Positions 26,122 through 33,805 of a stretch of DNA of 64,000 nucleotides are shown here, piece after piece. This DNA is from Elusimicrobiota bacterium. GTDB taxonomy: Bacteria; Elusimicrobiota; UBA8919. The stretch covers positions 1 through 64,000 of the forward strand of contig JAFGLF010000014.1 in the NCBI GenBank assembly GCA_016928195.1. The letters run 5' to 3'. The translations under genes and the position numbers were made by a program. The notes below the pieces were generated by a model. It did not search any database and was not told where the DNA came from. It saw only the letters and a list, made by a program, of their open reading frames with translations. Each line of letters begins with the position of its first letter. Within the stretch, counting starts at the first letter, position 1.

Positions 26122-27072
26122 ATGAAGAACACGGAACAGACACGAAACAAAACGCGAAACAGACACGAAATATGGAAGTGTTTAGGTTTATTTTTACTAC
26201 TGCCTACTGCCTACTGCCTACTCACTGTCTTTACTGGTTGTTCTAAAAAATCCGGGCAGGTTTTAGCCCGTGTCGGTAGTGAAAAAATCACAGTGGAAGA
26301 ATTTGAAAAACTGCTGGCAAACGAGTCCTATGCACTTCGGGATTATCTGTCTACTGAGGTAGGCCAGCGTCAGTATCTGGATGCACTTGTAAAGGAAAAG
26401 GTGGCACTCGTTGCCGCAAGAAAGCAGGGCATACATAAAAGGCCGGATATTAAGAAACAGCTGTCAGAACTTGAAAAAAGACTGGAAGAGAATTATAGAA
26501 GAATGAAAGATAAGATATTAACCGATGCAATAATTGAGCAAAAGATTGCTTTGGGTGATAGTGATGTTGAGAAATATTACGAAGAACATAAAGAGGAATT
26601 TGAAAATCCCACCGAATTAAAGGTAAGTCATATACTTCTCGGAAGCAGGGGTGATGCCGAAAACGTACTTGCCCGCATAAAGAAAGGCGAAAGTTTTTCC
26701 AAACTCGCCAAAGAGGTTTCAATTGATAAAATGACAGCTTCCAAAGGCGGAGATCTTGGTTTTTTTGGCAGAAGAGAGTATGTGAAGGAATTTGAAGATG
26801 CGGCGTTTAAACTTAAAAAGAACGGCGATATTTCCGATGTGGTTGAAACACCGCTTGGTTACCATATAATAAAACTTGTTGATAAGAGACGGCTCAAAGC
26901 ACAAAAGATGGAAGATGTGGAGATGCAGATAAGACGTGTGTTACAAAAGGAAAAAGTTGATAAATGGATGGAAGATGCCTCAGAAAAATATAAACCGAAA
27001 ATAAATGAGAAATTATTTGAAACTATTGCAAAAGGCCCTTCACGGCAGATTGCAGAACAGGAGAAAAAATAA
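26122..27072 (+). CDS. PpiC-type peptidyl-prolyl isomerase lipoprotein
   Basis: A 316-residue envelope foldase. The signal peptide ends in a lipobox, LLTVFTGCSK, with Cys at about residue 40. A SurA-N-like helical region follows (ARVGSEKITVEEFEKLLANE), then one parvulin domain at about 165-260 with LKVSHILLGSR, GGDLGFFGRREYVKEFEDAA and PLGYHIIKLVDKR. This is the PrsA/PpiC layout; as a lipoprotein it would help fold secreted or outer-membrane proteins from a membrane anchor. Its stop and the surA start overlap as TAATG. Both the n-region (KNTEQTRNKTRNRHE, from ACAGACACGAAAC repeats) and the h-region (LLPTAYCLLTV, from CTACTGC repeats) of its signal peptide are encoded by microrepeats. Confidence 0.9.
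   Translation: MKNTEQTRNKTRNRHEIWKCLGLFLLLPTAYCLLTVFTGCSKKSGQVLARVGSEKITVEEFEKLLANESYALRDYLSTEVGQRQYLDALVKEKVALVAARKQGIHKRPDIKKQLSELEKRLEENYRRMKDKILTDAIIEQKIALGDSDVEKYYEEHKEEFENPTELKVSHILLGSRGDAENVLARIKKGESFSKLAKEVSIDKMTASKGGDLGFFGRREYVKEFEDAAFKLKKNGDISDVVETPLGYHIIKLVDKRRLKAQKMEDVEMQIRRVLQKEKVDKWMEDASEKYKPKINEKLFETIAKGPSRQIAEQEKK
26131..26236. repeat. Two microrepeats building a lipoprotein signal peptide
   Basis: ACAGACACGAAAC-type units at 26131-26170, then CTACTGC units (CTACTGCCTACTGCCTACTG) at 26197-26236, covering the n-region and h-region codons of the PpiC lipoprotein. Confidence 0.8.
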
Positions 27073-28112
27073 TGAATACACCTAAAATTCAGAAGATGTT
27101 GAAGTGGTTAATACTCTCTCACTCTCTCACTCTCTTGCTTTCTCACTCTCTTTACTCCGCGGTAGTCAATAAAACAAAAGCCAAGGTTAATGACGATATT
27201 ATTCTGCAGTCGGAATACGATAAAGCGATAAATCCTATAATTGAACAGATTAAACTTAATTACGGCGAGTTGATGCCGAAAGAAGAAATGGATAAAAAGA
27301 TAGCAGGAATAAAAAAAGAAATTCTTGACCAGATGATTGACCAAAAATTACTTTTGCAGGAAGCAGAAAAAGGAAAAATAAGCGTACGTAAAAGAGAAAT
27401 ACAAAACGGGATAGAAATAATTAAAGAAAGATTTAAGAGAAAGGACGGTAAGGTCCTTACCCAGGAAGAAGCAGAGAAAGAATTTAATTCGGAATTAAAA
27501 AGACAGGACTATACAATGGAGCAATTCGAGGATAAAATCAGCGATGATATAAAGATTAATAAGTTGCTGGAAATGAACGTTATTGCAAGGGTAAAGGAGC
27601 CAACAGAAAAAGAGTTAAAAGAGTATTACGAAAAAAACAGGGATAAACTTGACGACCCTGAAAAAGTTTCGGTAAGGCATATACTTATACGTTTTGATAA
27701 GAATGGGTCAATAAAAGACGAATCAGAGGCATTGAAAAAAATAAAAAAAATTAAACAGGAACTGAAAAAAGAAAAAGGAGAAAATTTTGCCAAACTTGCG
27801 GAAGAATACTCGGAAGACCCGGGCAGTGCATCACTCGGCGGAGATCTTGGTTTTATAATAAAGGGTATGATGGTAAAAGAATTCGAGGATGTTGCATTCA
27901 AAACCAATGTCGGCGAAGTCTCCGATTATTTTAAAACAGAGTTTGGTTATCATATACTAAAAGTTGATGCCAAACAGGCAAGACAGAAAAGGACTTTCAA
28001 GCAGGTTGAGAAAAATCTCAAAGGATATCTTATAAACGAAAGGAATCAGGAACAGTACGAAAAATACATAAAAAGTCTCCGTGATAAAGCAGACATATCC
28101 ATAAATGACTAA
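27072..28112 (+). CDS. surA: SurA-like periplasmic chaperone/peptidyl-prolyl isomerase
   Basis: A 346-residue periplasmic protein. After the signal peptide (core LILSHSLTLLLSHSLYSA) comes the SurA N-terminal domain (NKTKAKVNDDIILQSEYDKA, IDQKLLLQEAEKGK). A single parvulin domain lies at about 200-300, with VSVRHILIRFDK, GGDLGFIIKGMMVKEFEDVA and FGYHILKVDAK. A C-terminal helix completes the fold. SurA escorts outer-membrane proteins through the periplasm. E. coli SurA has two parvulin domains, this has one, as in many other phyla. The order surA-pdxA-(HNH)-rsmA matches the surA-pdxA-ksgA order of proteobacteria. The signal-peptide core is made of CACTCTCT repeats at 27110-27157. Confidence 0.9.
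   Translation: MNTPKIQKMLKWLILSHSLTLLLSHSLYSAVVNKTKAKVNDDIILQSEYDKAINPIIEQIKLNYGELMPKEEMDKKIAGIKKEILDQMIDQKLLLQEAEKGKISVRKREIQNGIEIIKERFKRKDGKVLTQEEAEKEFNSELKRQDYTMEQFEDKISDDIKINKLLEMNVIARVKEPTEKELKEYYEKNRDKLDDPEKVSVRHILIRFDKNGSIKDESEALKKIKKIKQELKKEKGENFAKLAEEYSEDPGSASLGGDLGFIIKGMMVKEFEDVAFKTNVGEVSDYFKTEFGYHILKVDAKQARQKRTFKQVEKNLKGYLINERNQEQYEKYIKSLRDKADISIND
27110..27157. repeat. CACTCTCT microrepeat in surA signal peptide
   Basis: Four to five units of (T)CACTCTCT with one TTGCTTTC variant; encodes LSHSLTLLLSHSL. Same unit as at 5-36. Confidence 0.85.
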
Positions 28113-28992
28113 GCCTGTCATTGCCATAACCATTGGTGATCCTTCCGGCATAGGCCCCGAAATTGTAAAAAAAGCAGTTTCAGACAAATCAGTATTAAAA
28201 GTTTGTAAACCTCTCATAATAGGAACCTCGTATGGATTTGTTCCGGGAAAACAGTCTTTAAAAAGCAGTAAATCAGCCATATTGTTTCTGAAGGAAGCAG
28301 TTACACTTCTAAAAAGAGGCAGAGCAGATGCTTTAGTCACCGGACCTGTTTCGAAATCCTCTTTTGACAGTGTAGATGGCCTTGCCCCGCACCTCCCGAT
28401 TCATCGGGATGGTACGGGACATACCGAATTTCTTGCAAAAATTTTTAATACAAAAAATGTCGAAATGCTTATGGTTGCCGGCGATACAAAGGTACATCTT
28501 CTTACAAGGCATATTCCGCTAAGTAATGTAGGCAGTAATATAAGCGTAAAAAAGATTATTAACAGTATAAAATCAGTCCATACTTTTATTAGGAGCAGGT
28601 TTGGCGTAAAGACCCCGAAAGCAGCAATATGCGGTTTAAATCCTCATTGCGGCGACGGTGGACTTGTAGGCAGTGAGGAACAGAAGATAATCATTCCAGC
28701 AGTTAGAATATTAAAAAAGATAGGAGTGAATATTACAGGTCCTTTAAATCCTGAAGTTGCCTTCACAAAGAAATTCGATCTGATAATATGTACATACCAT
28801 GACCAGGCAATGCTTCCGCTTAAACTGTTAAAGCCCAATGTGATTGTAAATTTAACCATAGGACTTCCGTTTATCCGTACTTCTCCGGGTCATGGTACGG
28901 CGTATGACATCGCAGGCAGGGGAATTGCGGATTATCAGGCAATGATCGAAGCAATAAAACTTGCTGCGGTATTGACCCCGAAGAATCCCTAA
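28105..28992 (+). CDS. pdxA: 4-hydroxythreonine-4-phosphate dehydrogenase PdxA
   Basis: A 295-residue enzyme of DXP-dependent pyridoxal-5'-phosphate synthesis: NAD(P)-dependent oxidation of 4-phosphohydroxy-L-threonine. The N-terminus PVIAITIGDPSGIGPEIVKK, the metal-site motif TGHTEFLA, and the C-terminal block CTYHDQAMLPLKLL with TSPGHGTAYDIAG are diagnostic. It overlaps the surA stop by 8 bases. Two oddities stem from palindromic DNA. First, an extra stretch GLAPHLPIHRDG just before GHTEF is encoded by a hairpin (28386-28418). Second, the last six codons and the stop lie within the dispersed 41-bp palindromic element. Both are in frame, so the enzyme should still be made; effects on activity are unknown. 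Confidence 0.93.
   Translation: MTKPVIAITIGDPSGIGPEIVKKAVSDKSVLKVCKPLIIGTSYGFVPGKQSLKSSKSAILFLKEAVTLLKRGRADALVTGPVSKSSFDSVDGLAPHLPIHRDGTGHTEFLAKIFNTKNVEMLMVAGDTKVHLLTRHIPLSNVGSNISVKKIINSIKSVHTFIRSRFGVKTPKAAICGLNPHCGDGGLVGSEEQKIIIPAVRILKKIGVNITGPLNPEVAFTKKFDLIICTYHDQAMLPLKLLKPNVIVNLTIGLPFIRTSPGHGTAYDIAGRGIADYQAMIEAIKLAAVLTPKNP
28386..28418. repeat. Palindromic insertion in pdxA
   Basis: Inner stem TCCCGATTCATCGGGA (28394-28409), flanked by CCCGCACC and GGTACGGG which pair with one mismatch. It lies in frame next to the metal-binding GHTEF motif. Confidence 0.7.
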
Positions 28993-29012
28993 AGGGATAT
29001 ATACGGGGTTGA
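28972..29012. repeat. About 41-bp dispersed palindromic element, copy 2
   Basis: Reverse-oriented near copy of 11574-11613. It encodes the pdxA C-terminus LTPKNP plus stop, and its far end supplies most of the -35 box of the next promoter. Confidence 0.85.
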
Positions 29013-29037
29013 CAAAATTCAGAAAAAAGAGTAAAAT
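29009..29037 (+). promoter_or_regulatory. Sigma-70 promoter for HNH gene
   Basis: TTGACA (29009-29014), 17-bp spacer, TAAAAT (29032-29037). The -35 box overlaps the GGGGTTGAC end of the palindromic element. Confidence 0.6.
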
Positions 29038-29039
29038 AA

Positions 29040-29135
29040 ATTATCAAAGTGAAACACGATAGAAACACAATGGAAATACTATAGAAATACAATTGTATTT
29101 CTATTTATTTCTACGAATTTCTACTGTATTTCAAA
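29040..29135. repeat. TAGAAATAC/GTATTTCTA repeats upstream of HNH gene
   Basis: ATAGAAATACAATTGTATTT is palindromic, followed by TTTCTACGAATTTCTACTGT. Related TTTCTACTGTATTTC motifs lie between envC and ctpA at 46365-46425. In the leader of the HNH gene transcript. Confidence 0.65.
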
Positions 29136-29146
29136 GAGATGTTAAT

Positions 29147-29740
29147 ATGTCCGATGTATTAGTACTAAATAGAAAATTTTATGCGATTCATATAACTACC
29201 TGGCAAAAGGCGTTTTCGCTGCTTTATGTTGACCATGCTAGTGTTGTCGACGAACAGTATAAGACATATTCATTTTCCGACTGGCAGGATATTTCCAAAC
29301 ATATAAAAGCTCACCCGTCCGGATTTGTTCACACACCTTCATTCAGGATAGCGATTCCGGAAGTAATCATTTTGAAATTATATGATAAACTTCCTCCCAT
29401 GGATATCAAGTTCACAAGGAAAAATATTTATGAACATTACAAATATAAATGCTGTTACTGCGGCAAAAAGAAGCCAACCAGTGAGCTTAATCTTGAACAT
29501 GTAATTCCTGTCAGCCGCGGCGGGATGACCAACTGGTTAAATGTGGTTATTGCATGTATACCGTGTAATCTTAAAAAAGCGAACCATACCCCAAGAGAAG
29601 CGGGAATGAAACTTCTTGTAAAACCTTCTAAACCCGAGTGGAAAGGCCCCATTTCGCTATGTTTAAGGACCGGTATGAAGGTTAAGGCATCATGGCAGAA
29701 ATTTATTGATAATATTTACTGGAATGCAGAACTGGAGTAA
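29147..29740 (+). CDS. HNH endonuclease family protein
   Basis: A 197-residue protein from ATG 29147 (MSDVLVLNRKFYAIHITTWQ). That start matches the usual N-terminus of this family, VLVLNRSWQPI-like; the longer frame from 29093 is repeat DNA. The HNH domain lies at about 98-150, with the zinc-ribbon cysteines CCYCGKK and CIPCNLKKA around the catalytic LNLEHVIPVSRGG. This is the widespread stand-alone HNH family of bacteria (COG1403-like); its physiological role is not established, and it is not obviously part of a restriction or homing system here. It sits between pdxA and rsmA with its own promoter, interrupting the conserved surA-pdxA-rsmA order. Confidence 0.85.
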   Translation: MSDVLVLNRKFYAIHITTWQKAFSLLYVDHASVVDEQYKTYSFSDWQDISKHIKAHPSGFVHTPSFRIAIPEVIILKLYDKLPPMDIKFTRKNIYEHYKYKCCYCGKKKPTSELNLEHVIPVSRGGMTNWLNVVIACIPCNLKKANHTPREAGMKLLVKPSKPEWKGPISLCLRTGMKVKASWQKFIDNIYWNAELE

Positions 29741-29754
29741 AGCAATTAAAAAAT

Positions 29755-29825
29755 TGTAAAGATTAAAAGATTCAAAAATTCATAAATCTTTCTAATCTTT
29801 TAATTTTCAAATCTTTAAATTAATT
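29755..29825. repeat. AAAGATTAAAAGATT inverted repeats (HNH-rsmA)
   Basis: AAAGATTAAAAGATTC and, inverted, AATCTTTTAATTTT. Same family as 7784-7869 and 38065-38150; a hairpin of AT-rich stem is possible. Confidence 0.65.
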
Positions 29826-29830
29826 TTAGT

Positions 29831-30646
29831 ATGAAATCCCGCCTTGGTCAGAATTTCCTTATTGATAAGAATATAGCGCGAAAAATTGCGGTATCAGGGG
29901 AAATTTCGCAATCTGATACGGTTGTAGAGATAGGACCCGGAAGAGGTATCCTTACCGAAGAACTGGCGAAAATTTCGAAAAGAGTAATTGCTGTAGAAAT
30001 AGATAAAAAACTTGCCGATTATCTTTCCGGGAAATTCAATCCCGTACCTATGCATAAGTGCGGGGTAAAAATCATAAATTCTGACTTTCTTAAGTGGTCC
30101 CCGCCATTGAAAAAAAAGCTTTGTTTTATTGCAAACCTGCCGTATTATATATCCACAGCGGTCATTGAAAAAATTTTATCTATAGATAACTGGGATACGG
30201 CTGTTTTTACTGTTCAGAAGGAAGTAGCGGGACGGATCAAAGCCGGTCCGGGCAGTAAGGATTACGGGGTTCTGTCAGTTGCCTGTCAGCTTTTCTGTAA
30301 AGTTGAGAAATTATTTGATATACCTCCTCATTGTTTCAGTCCTTCACCCAAGGTTATCTCATCGGTTATTAGATTAAGAAGGACCCGCAAACAGCCGATT
30401 AAAGAAAAGGATGAAAAGAAGTTTTTTAAAATTGTGAAAGCATCATTTGCACACAGAAGAAAGATAATTTTAAATTCGCTTTATACGGAGCTTGGTATCG
30501 AAAAAAAACTGCTGGAAAAAAATCTTTCGGATTCCGGGATTCCTCCGTTATGCCGTGCGGAAACAGTTTCGATAGGTGATTTTATAAAACTGACAGAAAA
30601 GTTAACAGAAAGGAAACAGACAAGGTTGTATAAAAAAAACAATTAA
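29831..30646 (+). CDS. rsmA: 16S rRNA adenine dimethyltransferase RsmA (KsgA)
   Basis: A 271-residue enzyme that dimethylates A1518 and A1519 of 16S rRNA late in 30S assembly. The N-terminus KSRLGQNFLIDKNIARKI is canonical, the SAM-binding motif VEIGPGRGILTEEL is near residue 31, and the catalytic NLPYYIST is near 102. The helical C-terminal domain has FSPSPKVISSVIRL and FAHRRKIILNSL. It follows pdxA and the HNH gene. The last 45 bases overlap tail-to-tail with pilD on the other strand, and the extra C-terminal tail KQTRLYKKNN is encoded there. Confidence 0.95.
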   Translation: MKSRLGQNFLIDKNIARKIAVSGEISQSDTVVEIGPGRGILTEELAKISKRVIAVEIDKKLADYLSGKFNPVPMHKCGVKIINSDFLKWSPPLKKKLCFIANLPYYISTAVIEKILSIDNWDTAVFTVQKEVAGRIKAGPGSKDYGVLSVACQLFCKVEKLFDIPPHCFSPSPKVISSVIRLRRTRKQPIKEKDEKKFFKIVKASFAHRRKIILNSLYTELGIEKKLLEKNLSDSGIPPLCRAETVSIGDFIKLTEKLTERKQTRLYKKNN

Positions 30647-31372
30647 TATACTTGCTGACAGGTATGGTCCGAATGGTACGAAATCAGATAGTTTTTGCTT
30701 CTTTAAAATAACAAAAATCAGTCCTACTATCCCTCCTATAAAACAGGCAAGAATTAAAGCCGAAAAGATATTGTAAATACCCAAAAAGCTTCCGCCGGCT
30801 GCAATAAGTTTGATATCCCCCCCTCCCATAACCTCTTTTTTATAAATTTTCGATCCTGCAAGAGCTATAAGATACAGCAATATTCCCCCGGAAAGTGCTC
30901 CCAGAACCGAACCGATAATTCTATCTATTACTGATGAAAGAGGGTTTATAACAACTGTATTAAAAGGACTTAAAATTAAACCTATAATTAAAAGTGAAAC
31001 TGACAAGATGTTGGGTATGATTTTTAAATGTATATCAACGAATGAAATAATTATTAAATAAAGACCCAACAGGATGGAAATAAAAAATGCAGAAGAGAAC
31101 CCGAAATATATATATGCCCCGAGAAAGTATAATCCTGTTAAAAGTTCAACCATCGGGTATTCAAATGAAATATCCGCATGGCAGTTTCTGCATTTTCCCT
31201 TAAGTATCAAAAAGCTTATTATCGGAAAATTGTCCTTCCATTTTATAGGAACCAGACATTTCGGGCAGTGAGAAGAAGGCTTGACTATTGAGTTGCCGTA
31301 GGGAATACGCTTTATGCAGACATTTGCAAATGAACCGAAAAATGTTCCAAGTATAAATATAAAAATTTCCAT
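30602..31372 (-). CDS. pilD: Prepilin peptidase/N-methyltransferase PilD
   Basis: A 256-residue inner-membrane aspartyl protease that cleaves and methylates type IV prepilins. The cytoplasmic N-terminal domain has the four-Cys site (SHCPKCLVPIKW and GKCRNCHADIS, about residues 33-65). About seven to eight membrane helices follow. The two catalytic Asp motifs are FVDIHLKIIP near 112 and GGGDIKLIAAGG near 181. Start: ATG 31372, since the N-terminus EIFIFILGTFFGSFANVCIK is complete from there. The -10 box TATAAT ends only 6 bases before this ATG, so the mRNA may be leaderless. The pilA prepilin in this window is its expected substrate. The 3' end overlaps rsmA convergently by 45 bp. Confidence 0.94.
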   Translation of the reverse strand: MEIFIFILGTFFGSFANVCIKRIPYGNSIVKPSSHCPKCLVPIKWKDNFPIISFLILKGKCRNCHADISFEYPMVELLTGLYFLGAYIYFGFSSAFFISILLGLYLIIISFVDIHLKIIPNILSVSLLIIGLILSPFNTVVINPLSSVIDRIIGSVLGALSGGILLYLIALAGSKIYKKEVMGGGDIKLIAAGGSFLGIYNIFSALILACFIGGIVGLIFVILKKQKLSDFVPFGPYLSASILIVFFIQPCLFPFC

Positions 31373-31378
31373 ATAAGC

Positions 31379-31407
31379 ATTATACAGAAACTTAAGACCA
31401 GAGTCAA
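31379..31407 (-). promoter_or_regulatory. Promoter giving a leaderless pilD mRNA
   Basis: TTGACT (31402-31407), 17-bp spacer, TATAAT (31379-31384) on the minus strand. The expected start (31371-31373) coincides with the pilD ATG at 31370-31372, and no Shine-Dalgarno is present. Confidence 0.65.
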
Positions 31408-31449
31408 GATAATGTAAAATAATTTTAAGTATTTTTTAAAAGTTATAAT

Positions 31450-32490
31450 TTACTGTGTTTGTTGACTTATTCTTTTACTCTGATGAGATAAATACCCTAA
31501 CCCTTCATATTCTTTAAGTTTCATTTCTATATTTTTTGCATAAATTGAATTCATAATACCGTTGGGATGTCCCTCTCCGGGTACTTTGAAAACAGAGCCG
31601 GATAGAACAGGACATTCTATATAATCTATTTTATTTTCCTGTAAGAAGGATTTAATGTTATTTTTCGAATCATTGAACAAAATGACGACAAATTTTGCTT
31701 TATTTTTTTGACACAACGTATTCATCTCTATTAATAGTTTAAAGGTTACATTAAGAGCCTGATGGTTTGATTGTTTTTTTGAAATGATTTGCATAAAAAG
31801 GTCATTTAAAAAATCCAATAAAGCCGAATAATCGCTAAAGGGAAAACGAATGTAGGATTTAGGAGGATACCGTAAAAGCGAGTTATCGGAGTCAATGTGA
31901 CAATATGGCAATGCAACATGTTGTCTGTTCTTGTGCATATATAGATATTTAAGCCAGGACCATGGGGCCGCGTTGCGTATAATATGCAGGTCGTGAAATC
32001 CATAAAGTACTAATAATACCCGAGGGCTACCGTCGTTCTGTTTGAAATATTTTTCAAGAACAAGCAGTGACTGGTATGTTCCATAGCCACCCGTTCCAAA
32101 ATTTAGAAATTCCATTGAGGGAAATTTTTTCTGTAATTTCCATGCAAATGTTTCTTCGTCGCATATCGCCATTCCCTGAGTGAAAGAACCGCCTAATACT
32201 AGAATGCGGGGTTTACCGTATATCCTTTGAGGACCGGTAGCGCGCAAACCACCCGGCCAGAAAGTAATTTTTATTGAGCCTGTATTATCGTAATTTGGAT
32301 AACAGTATGTTCCGGCTTTGTTTTTCCACCCTAAAACCCGGTCAAGTTCAAGCAATGTAGGTTCGTTACTGTAGTAATACCATTTGAAAGGATGTCTACC
32401 TGTTAGTCTAACCATTATTTCGCATAGTATTAACGTTAATAATGAGATAAATATTACTATAATTATTTTAATATGAAGTTTTGTAGACAT
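31450..32490 (-). CDS. SGNH/GDSL-hydrolase-like membrane-anchored protein
   Basis: A 346-residue protein with one N-terminal membrane helix (IIIVIFISLLTLILCEIMVR) and an exported domain. SGNH-type blocks are recognisable: ILVLGGSFTQGM (block I, about residue 108), FGTGGYGTYQSL (Gly block, about 147) and, near the end, GEGHPNG (block V His, about 307). The middle region GFHDLHI may hold the oxyanion Asn/His block. Such proteins are often esterases or O-acetyltransferase-related enzymes acting on surface glycans. It lies just downstream of a GT87-like glycosyltransferase gene and between pilus genes, which fits a surface-modification role (inference). Substrate unknown. Confidence 0.7.
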   Translation of the reverse strand: MSTKLHIKIIIVIFISLLTLILCEIMVRLTGRHPFKWYYYSNEPTLLELDRVLGWKNKAGTYCYPNYDNTGSIKITFWPGGLRATGPQRIYGKPRILVLGGSFTQGMAICDEETFAWKLQKKFPSMEFLNFGTGGYGTYQSLLVLEKYFKQNDGSPRVLLVLYGFHDLHIIRNAAPWSWLKYLYMHKNRQHVALPYCHIDSDNSLLRYPPKSYIRFPFSDYSALLDFLNDLFMQIISKKQSNHQALNVTFKLLIEMNTLCQKNKAKFVVILFNDSKNNIKSFLQENKIDYIECPVLSGSVFKVPGEGHPNGIMNSIYAKNIEMKLKEYEGLGYLSHQSKRISQQTQ

Positions 32491-32545
32491 ATAAGAAATT
32501 GTTATAAATATTTGTTATTTTTTGATATTTATATAATATTCCTGG

Positions 32546-33691
32546 TTATGTTACCTTGGTTACCAGTAGGCCGAACAGGAGAATATTGCCGAATAGAGGA
32601 ATAAAATCTACAATAATATTAACAGGTTTTAAGAAATACAATGAGTAATGAAATGTTACAGATAAAAATATGATAATAAATAATCCGAGATTACGGGATG
32701 TTTTGATTTTTCCGTAAAAAAGTAAAAGAGCAGGGAACATAAGCACCATGGAATAAATAAGTGCATTGGGCAGAACAATAACCGCCAGTAATGTTATAAG
32801 TGCAAATATTTCGATATCATTCAGATGGATTCTTCTGAAATATATTATGATGATAAATGAAAACACCGAAATAATATAAAATAAGTTGAACAAAACAGGA
32901 GAATGTATAATTGCCGCGTCTGACAGACGGTTGTCCAGAAACATCCTGCCCAGCAGTGCAAATATGCTTTTGCTTAAAGGCATAATATATCTGTCAGAAT
33001 TTTCCCTTACCGCAGACATAGCCGAAAAGAAATCGGAGTAAATTCCGTTTTGAAGGATAAGCACTGAAAGTATAAAAAAAGTTAATATTGCGGCAATAAA
33101 CCAAAGAATTGCTTTGATATTGCGTTTGACCAAAAAGTATAAAAAGAATATAACAGGCGTGAGTTTTATAAGAGCCATTATTCCTATGACAACTCCGGTA
33201 AAATTCTTTTTATTGGCAAGAATTAAATATATAGAGACATAGATAAGCAGTAAAATAACTATATCCACCTGGCCTATAAAAATACACAGGAAAAAAGGAT
33301 TGAAGTTATAATGCATCAGAAACAGTGTCAGTTTATCCTGTTTTTTATCCGGACCGAATATCTTTGATACGAACCAGTACCCGCCTCCGAGAAATATGAG
33401 AATATTGAATAGTATCCAGAGCCATCCTGCAGTTTTTTCCGGAAAAAGTGTTAACGGTGCAAAAAAGATAAGAAATGACGGCGGATAAATATAGTACTGT
33501 CCTTCGCCTTTAACCTGCAGGTCGGTTGCAAAATAAGGAGAAATATCATTTTTAAAAAGATTTTTTGCTGAGTTATAATAAAGGTGGAAATCTACTATTT
33601 TGCCGGAGGTTTTGTCATTAAGAAATTTTATATAGTTGAGGGTATTGAGTACAGTTAAGATAAGAAGTAAAGTTAAGAAGAATTTTTTCAT
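32546..33691 (-). CDS. GT87-like (DUF2029) polyprenyl-phosphate-dependent glycosyltransferase
   Basis: A 381-residue polytopic membrane protein with about ten hydrophobic segments. The first loop, DFHLYYNSAKNLFKNDISPY then IYPPSFLIFFAPLTLFP, is the signature of the DUF2029/GT87 family, in which the first-loop Asp is thought to be catalytic in a GT-C fold. These enzymes use polyprenyl-phosphate sugars on the outer face of the inner membrane. The acceptor here is unknown; proximity to pilA and the GDSL-like gene allows pilin or surface-polymer glycosylation as a hypothesis only. 55 bp separate it from the GDSL-like gene, so the two may be co-transcribed. Confidence 0.75.
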   Translation of the reverse strand: MKKFFLTLLLILTVLNTLNYIKFLNDKTSGKIVDFHLYYNSAKNLFKNDISPYFATDLQVKGEGQYYIYPPSFLIFFAPLTLFPEKTAGWLWILFNILIFLGGGYWFVSKIFGPDKKQDKLTLFLMHYNFNPFFLCIFIGQVDIVILLLIYVSIYLILANKKNFTGVVIGIMALIKLTPVIFFLYFLVKRNIKAILWFIAAILTFFILSVLILQNGIYSDFFSAMSAVRENSDRYIMPLSKSIFALLGRMFLDNRLSDAAIIHSPVLFNLFYIISVFSFIIIIYFRRIHLNDIEIFALITLLAVIVLPNALIYSMVLMFPALLLFYGKIKTSRNLGLFIIIFLSVTFHYSLYFLKPVNIIVDFIPLFGNILLFGLLVTKVT

Positions 33692-33714
33692 ATAAGATTA
33701 GTTGTCCACCAGAT

Positions 33715-33775
33715 GGCGGATTAATCTGTGTAATCTTGCAATATAATCTGTGAAATCAAGACCGCTTTAGCGGTC
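33715..33775. repeat. AATCTGTGTAATC repeats and small hairpin upstream of GT87 gene
   Basis: TTAATCTGTGTAATCTTGCA and TATAATCTGTGAAATC, followed by the hairpin GACCGCTTTAGCGGTC (33760-33775). Confidence 0.55.
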
Positions 33776-33805
33776 TCATTATATCACAAATTCAGCACAG
33801 AATCA

